Positions 6,112 to 12,637 of a stretch of DNA of 16,769 nt are shown piece after piece; within the stretch, counting starts at the first letter, position 1, and the number at the start of each line of letters is the position of its first letter. The notes under the pieces are model-generated. The model saw nothing but the letters and a program-made list of their open reading frames with translations. It was not told the origin of the DNA and did no database searches. The stretch lies in the NCBI GenBank assembly GCA_043769005.1, contig JAYVJV010000042.1:1-16769 (forward strand). Reading direction: 5' to 3'. The translations under genes and the position numbers were made by a program. The stretch is from JAAFIP01 sp043769005. Its GTDB lineage: Bacteria > Pseudomonadota > Gammaproteobacteria > Burkholderiales > Burkholderiaceae_C.

Positions 6112-7557
6112 TCAGGCCACTTGGCAGATTTTCAGCATATTGGTGCCGCCTGGTGCACCCATGGGCTCACCACAGGTGATGGCGTAGATGTCGCCCTTTT
6201 TCACGATGCCGCGCTTCTTTAAATGGTTTTCGGCTTGCTCCAGCGCGCTGTCGCGGTCCACGCTGGTGTCCATCAACAAGGGGCGCACGTTGCGGTAGAT
6301 GGCCATTTTGCGTTGCGTGGTGACCTTGGGTGTTAGCGCATAAATCGGCACATGAATACGGTGGCGGCTCATCCACAAGGGTGTCGAGCCGCTGTCGGTC
6401 AGCGCCACAATGGCCTTGGCTCCCAGGTGGTGGGCGGTAAACAGCGCGCCCATGGCAATCGATTGGTCGATGCGGTCAAAGCGCTGGCCAGTAAAGTCGG
6501 CATCCAGTTTTACGTCTTCGGCTTCTTCAGCGGCCTCGCAGATGCGGCTCATCTCCTGCACGGTCTCCAGCGGGTATTTGCCCGATGCGGTTTCGGCGCT
6601 CAACATTACTGCGTCGGTGCCGTCCAGTACGGCGTTGGCCACGTCGCTCACTTCGGCGCGGGTGGGCACGGGATTGCTGATCATGCTCTCCATCATGTGG
6701 GTGGCAGTGATGACAAACTTATCCATCTCGCGGGCCATTTTGATCATGCGTTTTTGCAGTGCAGGCACGGCCGCGTTACCGACCTCAATGGCCAGGTCGC
6801 CACGCGCCACCATGATGCCGTCGCTGGCGCGCAAAATTTCTTCCAGCTTAGGAATGGCCTCGGCGCGCTCTATCTTGGCAATCAAGCCCGGTCGGTGTTT
6901 AAACTCCGCCGCAGCTACGTTGCACAGCTGGCGTGCCATTTCCATGTCGGTGGCGCTTTGTGGAAAGCTCACGGCCACATAGTCGGCCTGAAAACTCATG
7001 GCGGTTTTAATGTCGTCCATGTCTTTGGCGGTCAGCGCCGGGGCGGTCAGACCACCGCCCTGCTTGTTAATGCCTTTGTTGTTCGACAGTACGCCGCCAA
7101 TTTTGACAGTGGTGTGCACGGCCTCGCCTTTGACGGCATCTACCGTCAGCACGATCAAACCGTCGTTGAGCAGCAGCACATCACCCGCGCGCAAATCGCG
7201 CGGCAGGTCTTTGTAGTCCAGGCCTACAGCCTTAATGTCGCCCAGCTCGGTGCGCTCGCCATCGAGGATGAATTTTTTACCCTGCTCCAGCAGCACCTGG
7301 CCATCAGCAAACTTGCCGACGCGGATTTTGGGGCCTTGCAGGTCGGCCATGATGGCCACCTCGCGCCCAGTGCGACGCGCTGCCTCGCGCACCATGGCGG
7401 CGCGGTTGATATGGTCTTGCGCCGTGCCATGGCTAAAGTTCAACCGCACAACGCTGACCTTGGCGTTGATGAGCTGCTCCAGCAGCTCTACAGAGTTGGA
7501 AGCGGGGCCGAGAGTAGCTACTATTTTAGTAGCGTGGCGGGGAATGCGGCTGTCCAT
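6112..7557 (-). CDS. pyk: Pyruvate kinase
   Basis: Converts phosphoenolpyruvate and ADP to pyruvate and ATP, the last step of glycolysis; cytoplasmic homotetramer. At 481 residues it is normal length. Seen in order: KIVATLGPASNS (11-22), VVRLNFSHG (37-45, catalytic Arg and Asn), a B-domain insertion at about 75-165, the active-site signature LIAKIERAEAI at 225-235 (K228), ARGDLAIE at 251-258, and TRAEVSDVANAVLDGTDAVMLS from 299, followed by SAETASGKYP. The C-terminal allosteric domain is complete. AAAGG sits nine bases before the ATG as the ribosome site. A 17-bp mini-palindrome falls inside codons 9-14. A HexR-like operator 50 bp upstream suggests control by sugar-acid metabolism. Confidence 0.97.
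   Translation of the reverse strand: MDSRIPRHATKIVATLGPASNSVELLEQLINAKVSVVRLNFSHGTAQDHINRAAMVREAARRTGREVAIMADLQGPKIRVGKFADGQVLLEQGKKFILDGERTELGDIKAVGLDYKDLPRDLRAGDVLLLNDGLIVLTVDAVKGEAVHTTVKIGGVLSNNKGINKQGGGLTAPALTAKDMDDIKTAMSFQADYVAVSFPQSATDMEMARQLCNVAAAEFKHRPGLIAKIERAEAIPKLEEILRASDGIMVARGDLAIEVGNAAVPALQKRMIKMAREMDKFVITATHMMESMISNPVPTRAEVSDVANAVLDGTDAVMLSAETASGKYPLETVQEMSRICEAAEEAEDVKLDADFTGQRFDRIDQSIAMGALFTAHHLGAKAIVALTDSGSTPLWMSRHRIHVPIYALTPKVTTQRKMAIYRNVRPLLMDTSVDRDSALEQAENHLKKRGIVKKGDIYAITCGEPMGAPGGTNMLKICQVA
7517..7533. repeat. 17-bp mini-palindrome, copy in pyk
   Basis: GCTACTATTTTAGTAGC is a perfect 7-bp inverted repeat around TTT. On the coding strand it encodes A9-T-K-I-V-A14 of pyruvate kinase. 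It differs from the dolP copy at one base when compared in opposite orientation. Confidence 0.6.
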
Positions 7558-7607
7558 GGAGCGACCTTTAATGCAAATAGGTGAAGGGCCAAGCCCTGGC
7601 CGGGGCT

Positions 7608-7622
7608 TGTAATAAGATTACA
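7608..7622 (-). promoter_or_regulatory. HexR-like operator upstream of pyk
   Basis: TGTAAT-AAG-ATTACA is a perfect 6-bp inverted repeat with a 3-bp centre. It fits the known HexR pattern TGTAAT-N3-ATTACA, which in many gamma- and some betaproteobacteria controls central carbon genes including pyk. It lies 50 bp upstream of the pyk start. The hexR gene is not in the window, so the match rests on motif and position only. Confidence 0.55.
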
Positions 7623-7691
7623 TTGTCGCAGCAAAACGGTTACACGGCAGGCACGAAAAAACTACGAAACAGCGCTGGGGCGTGCCCAGGC

Positions 7692-8477
7692 CTAGCGCAC
7701 CGGGGTCGCCACGGGGGCGGTTAACGGGGGTACAGCGGGGGCAGGGATGGGCTGCGCAGGTACGGTTGCCGGGATTGGCACAAAGCCAGCGCCCGGGGTA
7801 ACTGGTACCACCGCTGGGGTAGCGGACGGCACAGAAACCGGGGCTGCGGCAGGGCGCGGTAGCTGGTTTTGCAGCTCGCTTTCTGCGATAGTTTCAAAAA
7901 TGCGCACCACTTTTTGCACCCCCGTGGTAGCGCGTGCGATCTCGGTGGCCCGGGCCGCCTCACGCTGGGTCACCCGCCCCATTAGGTGCACAACGCCGCG
8001 CTCGGTCACCACTTTAAAAGAATTGGCATACAGGTCTTTGGCATCGACCAAATTGGCCTTCACACGCCCCGTAACCAGGGAGTCTGACAAGCGTTGGCCC
8101 AGGCTGGAGTTGCCCAGCACCGCCAGCTCATTCACAATTTTTTGCACGTTTTCTACCCGGCTTATCGCTTGCTCGGCGAGTTTTTTGTCGTCCTCGCTGG
8201 GCACCTCGCCGGTGAGCAGCACCTGGCGGTTGTAGCTGGTGATGTTGATGTGTGCACGCTCAACCAGCGTCTCACGGATTCGGTTGGCCGCGCGCAGCTC
8301 AATGCCCTCATCTTCCAGTTGTGCGCCCGAGGTGCGGCGGTCGGTTGCCACCAAGGTGCCACCCAGCACGGCTCCGCCAATGACCAAGGGAACGCATGCA
8401 GACAAGGCAGAAAGAGCGCAAGCAGCTACTAAAATAATAGCTGTTTTACGAGAATTGAAAGAGGTTGAATTTGTCAT
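7692..8477 (-). CDS. dolP: DolP (YraP)-like double-BON-domain lipoprotein
   Basis: Probable outer-membrane lipoprotein. In E. coli the homologue DolP has two BON domains, binds anionic phospholipids at division sites and supports BAM function. I chose the ATG at 8477: it gives a lipoprotein signal peptide with lipobox LSAC (C28), has AGGA seven bases upstream, and overlaps the SIS gene stop in ATGA. The longer frame to 8585 adds residues with no signal. BON 1 covers about 50-115 (RIRETLVERAHINITSYNRQVLLTGEV) and BON 2 about 120-190 (VKANLVDAKDLYANSFKVVTERGVVHLMGRV). The last 60 or so residues are a Pro/Ala/Val-rich tail absent from the 191-aa E. coli protein. One mini-palindrome lies inside the signal peptide. 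Confidence 0.88.
   Translation of the reverse strand: MTNSTSFNSRKTAIILVAACALSALSACVPLVIGGAVLGGTLVATDRRTSGAQLEDEGIELRAANRIRETLVERAHINITSYNRQVLLTGEVPSEDDKKLAEQAISRVENVQKIVNELAVLGNSSLGQRLSDSLVTGRVKANLVDAKDLYANSFKVVTERGVVHLMGRVTQREAARATEIARATTGVQKVVRIFETIAESELQNQLPRPAAAPVSVPSATPAVVPVTPGAGFVPIPATVPAQPIPAPAVPPLTAPVATPVR
8425..8441. repeat. 17-bp mini-palindrome, copy in dolP signal peptide
   Basis: GCTACTAAAATAATAGC, an imperfect inverted repeat. On the coding strand it encodes A13-I-I-L-V-A18, the hydrophobic core of the lipoprotein signal peptide. Same family as 1380, 7517 and 16099. Confidence 0.55.
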
Positions 8478-9070
8478 ATGCTGTCCTGGTCTCCAAGTAA
8501 TTGGGCATCTACGCCATCGCAAATGCAATGTAGGGCCAAAAGGTGAACCTCTTGTATCCGGGCGGTACGCTCGTGCGGCACGCAAATATGTACATCGGTC
8601 TCGCGCAGCAGGCTGGCGATCTTGCCGCCGCCCTTGCCGGTCAGGGCCACCACGGTCATTTCACGGGCATGCGCCGCTTCAATGGCGTTAATGATGTTGG
8701 CCGAGTTGCCGCTGGTGGATATGGCCAGCAGTACATCGCCCGCCACGCCCAGCGCACGCACCTGCTTGGAGAAGATGACGCTGAAGTCGTAGTCGTTGGC
8801 AATGGCGGTGAGGATGGAGCTGTCGGTAGTGAGCGCAATGGCGCCCAGCTCGGGACGCTCGCGCTCGTAGCGGCCTACAAACTCGGCGGCAAAATGCTGC
8901 GCGTCTGCCGCCGAGCCACCGTTACCGCAAACCAACACTTTGCCACCACTGGTCACACTGGCCAAAATGGCCTGCGTGGCCTGCGCAATGGGCTTGGACA
9001 GCGCAAGCGCTGACTGGTATTTCAGGTCGGCACTGTCTATGAAGTGCTTTTCAATACGTTGTTCTAGCAT
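8474..9070 (-). CDS. diaA: SIS-domain protein, DiaA-like with GmhA catalytic residues
   Basis: A 198-residue single-SIS protein. Two relatives fit. DiaA binds DnaA and stimulates replication initiation. GmhA isomerises sedoheptulose-7-phosphate for LPS heptose. The yraN-SIS-dolP order next to rsmI and the C-terminal RIQEVHLLALHCICDGVD segment are DiaA-like. However, residues aligned by eye with the GmhA catalytic pair, Glu65 and His180, are kept here as E63 (HFAAEF) and H181 (LALH), whereas E. coli DiaA has Ser and Asn. The phosphosugar-binding motifs CGNGGSAADAQHF (48-60) and ISTSGNSANI (117-126) are intact. It overlaps dolP by 4 bp. I am sure of the family, less so of which activity it has; the symbol follows context. 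Confidence 0.8.
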   Translation of the reverse strand: MLEQRIEKHFIDSADLKYQSALALSKPIAQATQAILASVTSGGKVLVCGNGGSAADAQHFAAEFVGRYERERPELGAIALTTDSSILTAIANDYDFSVIFSKQVRALGVAGDVLLAISTSGNSANIINAIEAAHAREMTVVALTGKGGGKIASLLRETDVHICVPHERTARIQEVHLLALHCICDGVDAQLLGDQDSI

Positions 9071-9156
9071 GGCGTGATGATACCGCGTTCGGCGCGCAGT
9101 AGGAATCTGTGCGCAACACCTTTTGGGAGCATTTTAAGCCTGCAAGCCAATAAATC

Positions 9157-9173
9157 ATAGCGTAAGCAGCTAT
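9157..9173. repeat. 17-bp inverted repeat between yraN and diaA
   Basis: ATAGC-N7-GCTAT. This is the reverse arm order of the GCTAC family, with the same 17-bp size. With the flanking sequence from about 9121 it resembles a short AT-rich intergenic element that I recall as common in Comamonadaceae. It lies 5 bp before the end of yraN. Confidence 0.4.
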
Positions 9174-9177
9174 AAAG

Positions 9178-9663
9178 TTAATAGTATCCACTGGCATCAA
9201 AAGCGGCTTTGAGCCACTCTATCTGCTGGGCCTGGCCGTCCCCTTGCAGGCTCACCACGTCAAAACGGCAGGGTGGCAGCGTGGGCAGCCGCGCCAGGTA
9301 GTGCCGCGCCGCAAACACAATGCGCCGTTGTTTGACAGCGCTCACACTGCCCGCTGCACCGCCGTGGGTGCTGGCGCGGCGTTTGCGCACCTCCACAAAC
9401 ACCAGCGTGCCATCAGGCGCACGCATGACCAGGTCTACCTCACCACCGCCACGCCCTGGGGATTTAAAGTTGCGCGCCAACAGGCGCATGCCTGCTTTTT
9501 GCAAATAGTCCAGGGCGGCATCCTCAGCCGCATCGCCCATGCGCTTGGTCGTCAGAGCCTGGGCGGGTTTTGTCGTTATGCTAGGCGTACCGGGCGCGGC
9601 ACCAGGGCGTTTAAAAATCATGGGCGAGAGGGCAGTGGGTGAACAACGCGGATGGCTAACCAT
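9178..9663 (-). CDS. yraN: UPF0102 family protein YraN
   Basis: Small protein of the UPF0102 family, which has a restriction-endonuclease-like fold; its cellular role is not settled. The family core is clear: AAEDAALDYLQKAGMRLLARNF, then GEVDLV at 74-79 and FVEVRKR at 89-95, the E/D-(D/E)xR pattern of the fold, and the RRIVFAARHYLAR helix. The start is uncertain. The ATG at 9663 gives 161 residues with an unusually long N-terminal tail of about 40; internal ATGs at 9621 and 9537 are alternatives, and 9537 would give a protein close to the normal size of 120 or so. None has a strong ribosome site. It is divergent from rsmI, with only 24 bp between the outer starts. Confidence 0.88.
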   Translation of the reverse strand: MVSHPRCSPTALSPMIFKRPGAAPGTPSITTKPAQALTTKRMGDAAEDAALDYLQKAGMRLLARNFKSPGRGGGEVDLVMRAPDGTLVFVEVRKRRASTHGGAAGSVSAVKQRRIVFAARHYLARLPTLPPCRFDVVSLQGDGQAQQIEWLKAAFDASGYY

Positions 9664-9687
9664 AGCGCATAAAGCAAAGGATACACG

Positions 9688-10599
9688 TTGAACGCATCAC
9701 TTTTGACCGCTTCGTACGGCCAGGCCCTGCAGGTCGCGCAGGCCGCTGCGGGCCACCAGCACTACCCGCACGGCGCGCTGTACATGGTGGCCACGCCCAT
9801 TGGCAACCTGGCCGACATCAGCCTGCGCGCCCTGCATGTGCTGCAACTGGTAGACGCGATAGCCTGCGAAGACACCCGCCACACCTCGGGCCTACTGCGC
9901 ATCTATGGCATCACCAAGCCCCTGCTGACCGCGCACCAACACAATGAGCACGAAGCCGCCCAGCTCATCATCACCCGTCTGCGCGTGGGTGAGCGCGTAG
10001 CCTACGTAAGCGACGCAGGCACCCCAGCGGTGAGCGACCCCGGCGCACGCCTGGCCGCAGATGTGCGCGCCGCAGGCCTGCGTGTACTGCCCCTGCCCGG
10101 TGCCAGCAGCGTTACCGCGCTGCTCAGCGTGGCGGGCATTGCAGATGAAGATGGGGCCTACGTGTTCCAAGGCTTCCTCTCCAGCAAAGCCAAAGAGCGG
10201 AGCACCCAAGTGGCTGCCATCGCCAATGAAGGCCGTGCCGTGGTGCTGCTGGAAGCCCCGCACCGCATCGAAGCCCTGGCCGCAGCATTGGCAGCATTGG
10301 GCGAACGCCCCGTGACGCTGGGCCGCGAGCTCACCAAACAGTTTGAAGACATCGCCACCGTGCCTGCCCACGCCATCAGTGCCTGGCTGGCCGCCGACCC
10401 CCACCGCATCCAAGGCGAATTCGCCATCGCAATCCACCCCCGCGCTGCCGAGGCCAAGCAAACCACCGAAGGCCAGCGCGTGCTGTTGCTGTTGCTACCC
10501 GAGCTACCTGTGAAAACAGCGGTGAAGCTGGCGGCGGACATTACGGGTGAGCCGCGCAACGCGCTGTATGACTTGGCTTTGCAGTTGAAAAAAGAGTAA
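9688..10599 (+). CDS. rsmI: 16S rRNA 2'-O-methyltransferase RsmI
   Basis: Methylates the 2'-OH of C1402 in 16S rRNA with SAM, fine-tuning the decoding centre. The 303 residues carry the tetrapyrrole-methylase-fold motifs: MVATPIGNL (33-41), CEDTR (60-64), SDAGTPAVSDPG (108-119), PLPGAS (135-140) and VFQGFL. The start taken is a TTG at 9688 with AAAGGA about nine bases upstream. An ATG at 9784 (residue 33) would cut into the conserved GALYMVATP segment, so the longer form is preferred. It is divergent from yraN, as in the E. coli yraL-yraN neighbourhood. Confidence 0.95.
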   Translation: MNASLLTASYGQALQVAQAAAGHQHYPHGALYMVATPIGNLADISLRALHVLQLVDAIACEDTRHTSGLLRIYGITKPLLTAHQHNEHEAAQLIITRLRVGERVAYVSDAGTPAVSDPGARLAADVRAAGLRVLPLPGASSVTALLSVAGIADEDGAYVFQGFLSSKAKERSTQVAAIANEGRAVVLLEAPHRIEALAAALAALGERPVTLGRELTKQFEDIATVPAHAISAWLAADPHRIQGEFAIAIHPRAAEAKQTTEGQRVLLLLLPELPVKTAVKLAADITGEPRNALYDLALQLKKE

Positions 10600-10669
10600 T
10601 GCAAACCAAACAGCATCAGTACCAGATGTAGTTGCTTTGTAGTATATTGAAGACACTGGAGAATTACAG

Positions 10670-11644
10670 ATGAAAGTGTTGCTTGCAACGCTTGCCTTGG
10701 TCGCCACGCTGGGGGGTGCCGTGACTGCAAATGCACAGGCTTACCCGGAACGCCCGATTACCCTCGTTGTGCCTTTTCCTGCTGGTGGCCCGACCGATGT
10801 CATTGCGCGGATCCTGGCTCAACAGATGCAGGCATCCTTGGGACAATCAGTCTTGGTTGACAACCAGCCAGGCGCCAATGGCATCATTGGCACCGCCCGT
10901 GTCGCACGCGCCGCGCCTGACGGGTATACGATTATCATCGGGCATTGGAGCACCCATGTGGTCAATGCTGGGGTATATCCTTACGCGATGGATGCGATCA
11001 AAAGCTTCGCGCCCATCGCGCTGATTGCCAACAACGCCTATGTCATTGTGGCCAACCCGTCCATACCGGCCACCGACCTGAAGGGCCTGATCAGTTGGCT
11101 TAAAACCAGGGAGGGCAAAGCCACTGAGGGCACCGCAGGCCCAGGCAGCCCACAACACATCAGCGGCGTGTTTTTTCAAAAAGCCACTAACACCAAATTC
11201 AAGTTTGTGCCCTACCGTGGCGCTGCGCCGGCCATGCAGGCCCTGGTGGCGGGCGACATTGACTTCATTATCGACGACCCCACCAATGCATTGCCGCAGG
11301 TGCGTGCGGGCACCATCAAACCCTTTGCTATCACCGCCATGCAGCGCCTGCCCTCTGCACCCGACATTCCCACGGTAGACGAGTCCGGACTGCCCGGATT
11401 TTATTTTTCGCGCTGGCATGCGATGTGGGCACCTGCCCAGACCCCCAAGGACATTATTTCCAGACTCAACACAGCCCTGCTAGCAGCCTTGGCCGACCCC
11501 AAAGTGCGCGCGCATCTGGCTGATCTGGGTCAGGAGATTTTTCCGCGCGAACTGCAAACACCCAACGCTTTGGGCAGCTACCAGCAAGCAGAAATTGAGA
11601 AATGGCTGCCAATCATCAAAGCGGCGGGCATCAAGGCAGAATGA
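10670..11644 (+). CDS. Bug/TctC-type periplasmic solute-binding protein
   Basis: Tripartite tricarboxylate transporter substrate-binding protein of the Bug family, greatly expanded in Burkholderiales. The 324-residue protein starts with a Sec signal peptide (MKVLLATLALVATLGGAVTA, cut near ANA/QA at 22-24). The family pattern follows: YPERPITLVVPFPAGGPTD (25-43), VDNQPGANGIIG (63-74), AAPDGYT, PYRGAAPAMQALVAGDIDF and the C-terminal PKVRAHLADLGQEI. GGAG lies nine bases before the ATG. No tctA/tctB membrane genes are nearby, so it is an orphan binding protein whose ligand, usually a carboxylate, cannot be told from sequence. Its stop overlaps the next start in ATGA. Confidence 0.94.
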   Translation: MKVLLATLALVATLGGAVTANAQAYPERPITLVVPFPAGGPTDVIARILAQQMQASLGQSVLVDNQPGANGIIGTARVARAAPDGYTIIIGHWSTHVVNAGVYPYAMDAIKSFAPIALIANNAYVIVANPSIPATDLKGLISWLKTREGKATEGTAGPGSPQHISGVFFQKATNTKFKFVPYRGAAPAMQALVAGDIDFIIDDPTNALPQVRAGTIKPFAITAMQRLPSAPDIPTVDESGLPGFYFSRWHAMWAPAQTPKDIISRLNTALLAALADPKVRAHLADLGQEIFPRELQTPNALGSYQQAEIEKWLPIIKAAGIKAE

Positions 11645-12015
11645 GGCTCCCAGCCCAACCTGACGGCATGCTTGCCAAACCCGTCCACCGCCCCAAAAAC
11701 CATCACTACCATGTGTACGTTGTCGAACTAGACGACCGTGTATGGAACAGCGGCAAATTTCGCCGCTGCAACCCCGAGTATGTGATGGGCAAACCCTTCG
11801 TCTACGTTGGCATGACCGGGCTAGACCCCGACACCCGGTTTGATAAACACAAAGCGGGCATCCAGGCCAACAGCTTTGTCACCGACTACGGTCTGCGCCT
11901 GCTGCCTGCGCTGTATGAAAAGTACAACCCGATGCCGTATCACACGGCTAAGGAAATGGAGGTGGAGTTGGCGATTGCGTTGCAGGCAAAAGGGTTTGGG
12001 GTATGGCAGGGATAA
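11641..12015 (+). CDS. Small stand-alone GIY-YIG-like protein
   Basis: A 124-residue protein that I place in the GIY-YIG nuclease superfamily by motif. VYVVEL (25-30) stands for the GIY strand and YVGMTG (55-60) for the YIG strand. These are followed by R66 in DTRFDKHKAG, N77 and a Glu-rich helix (KEMEVELA, 104-111) that could supply the metal-binding Glu. There is no DNA-binding extra domain. The ATG at 11641 is chosen because it makes an ATGA overlap with the Bug gene stop; a longer frame from 11602 lies wholly inside that gene, and M10 at 11668 is an alternative. Function is unknown; related small proteins are annotated only as hypothetical or GIY-YIG. The 25-residue spacing between the two motifs is wider than classic. 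Confidence 0.65.
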   Translation: MRLPAQPDGMLAKPVHRPKNHHYHVYVVELDDRVWNSGKFRRCNPEYVMGKPFVYVGMTGLDPDTRFDKHKAGIQANSFVTDYGLRLLPALYEKYNPMPYHTAKEMEVELAIALQAKGFGVWQG

Positions 12016-12258
12016 AAAGCAAAGTCGCTCGCTAGGTTCTGCCATTTGACGTTGCAAGGCGGGGCGCGCAATGGTCACTACGATATCCTGGTTGCTAAAG
12101 TCGAGGTCTTAATGCATTAATTTTTACCAATTAATGCATTAGTGGCGCTACAAAGCGCAATGTGAATTTATTTGTATTCAGCCCAACGCAGTGCAGTAAT
12201 GATTTGTTGGTCTGTAGTGATTTGCAACAATAGAGCATGTAAATTACACAGGATTTTT
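12016..12258. other. AT-rich 243-bp gap with palindromes and a possible gene remnant
   Basis: The stretch between the GIY-YIG-like gene and the small membrane protein is richer in A+T than its surroundings. It holds an open frame in phase with the GIY-YIG gene from its stop to 12120 (including GGARNGHYDILVAK), a 13-bp inverted repeat at 12110-12141, and an 11-bp palindrome TGTAAATTACA at 12238-12248 just before the next ribosome site. I see no confident promoter. Confidence 0.5.
12110..12141. promoter_or_regulatory. Perfect 13-bp inverted repeat, each arm itself palindromic
   Basis: TAATGCATTAATT (12110-12122), a 6-bp spacer TTTACC, then AATTAATGCATTA (12129-12141). Each arm contains the self-complementary core TAATGCATTA, so this is two palindromes about two helical turns apart (21-22 bp centre to centre). 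It could be a double operator for a dimeric regulator or a hairpin. There is no T-run after it on the plus strand. Confidence 0.55.
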
Positions 12259-12573
12259 ATGCATTCCGGTTCTGGTTTTGAGTTGATTAACAGCGTGATG
12301 GATTTTGTTTTGCTGATGGTGTCGTTTTGGATGGCCTATACCGCCAAGCAGATGAAAGTGGGCGGTGCCGTTGGCAAAACCGTCAGCATGGTGGTGTACG
12401 GCGCTGTGGTGCTGGGTTTTGCGCATTTGGCAGAGACGCTGCTCAGCGGTTATTTTCAAGTCCCCAACACGTTAAACGAGCTGATCCACCGTGGCATCGT
12501 GCTGGTGGGTTTTATTTTGCTGACGGTGGGCCTGAACTCGCTGGGCCAGTCACTGCGCCAAATCAAAAAATAG
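12259..12573 (+). CDS. Small three-helix membrane protein of unknown function
   Basis: I do not recognise a family. The ATG at 12259 has AGGA seven to eight bases upstream and starts a 104-residue protein; an in-frame extension to 12172 is unlikely. Three hydrophobic segments are visible: about 8-27 (ELINSVMDFVLLMVSFWMAY), 41-62 (TVSMVVYGAVVLGFAHLAET) and 78-95 (RGIVLVGFILLTVGLNSL). Lys-rich links (KQMK, GK) and a C-terminal LRQIKK suggest that end is cytoplasmic. His57 and Glu59 fall inside the second helix, which is unusual. It reads as a compact integral membrane protein. Codons are more AT-rich than in neighbours. The next gene starts 64 bp later on the same strand. Confidence 0.7.
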   Translation: MHSGSGFELINSVMDFVLLMVSFWMAYTAKQMKVGGAVGKTVSMVVYGAVVLGFAHLAETLLSGYFQVPNTLNELIHRGIVLVGFILLTVGLNSLGQSLRQIKK

Positions 12574-12637
12574 GCGTTCTCCAAAGCCTGCTGTCTAGCC
12601 GCATTTGGCGCCAACACATAAGCACCGCACTTCGTCA

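Noticed and set aside
7650..7691. Terminator after dolP (CTGGG/CCCAG stem with a later T-run)
   Set aside because: Stem is 5 bp and the T-run begins about 13 nt after it; too weak to call.
11602..12141. The GIY-YIG-like gene with the nearby palindromes as a homing endonuclease or mobile element
   Set aside because: No intron or intein boundaries, target duplication, integrase or terminal repeats are visible, and the protein lacks a DNA-binding domain.
12238..12248. TGTAAATTACA as a second HexR site
   Set aside because: The half-sites are only 1 bp apart (11 bp in all) against the 15-bp HexR form, so it is left as an unexplained palindrome.
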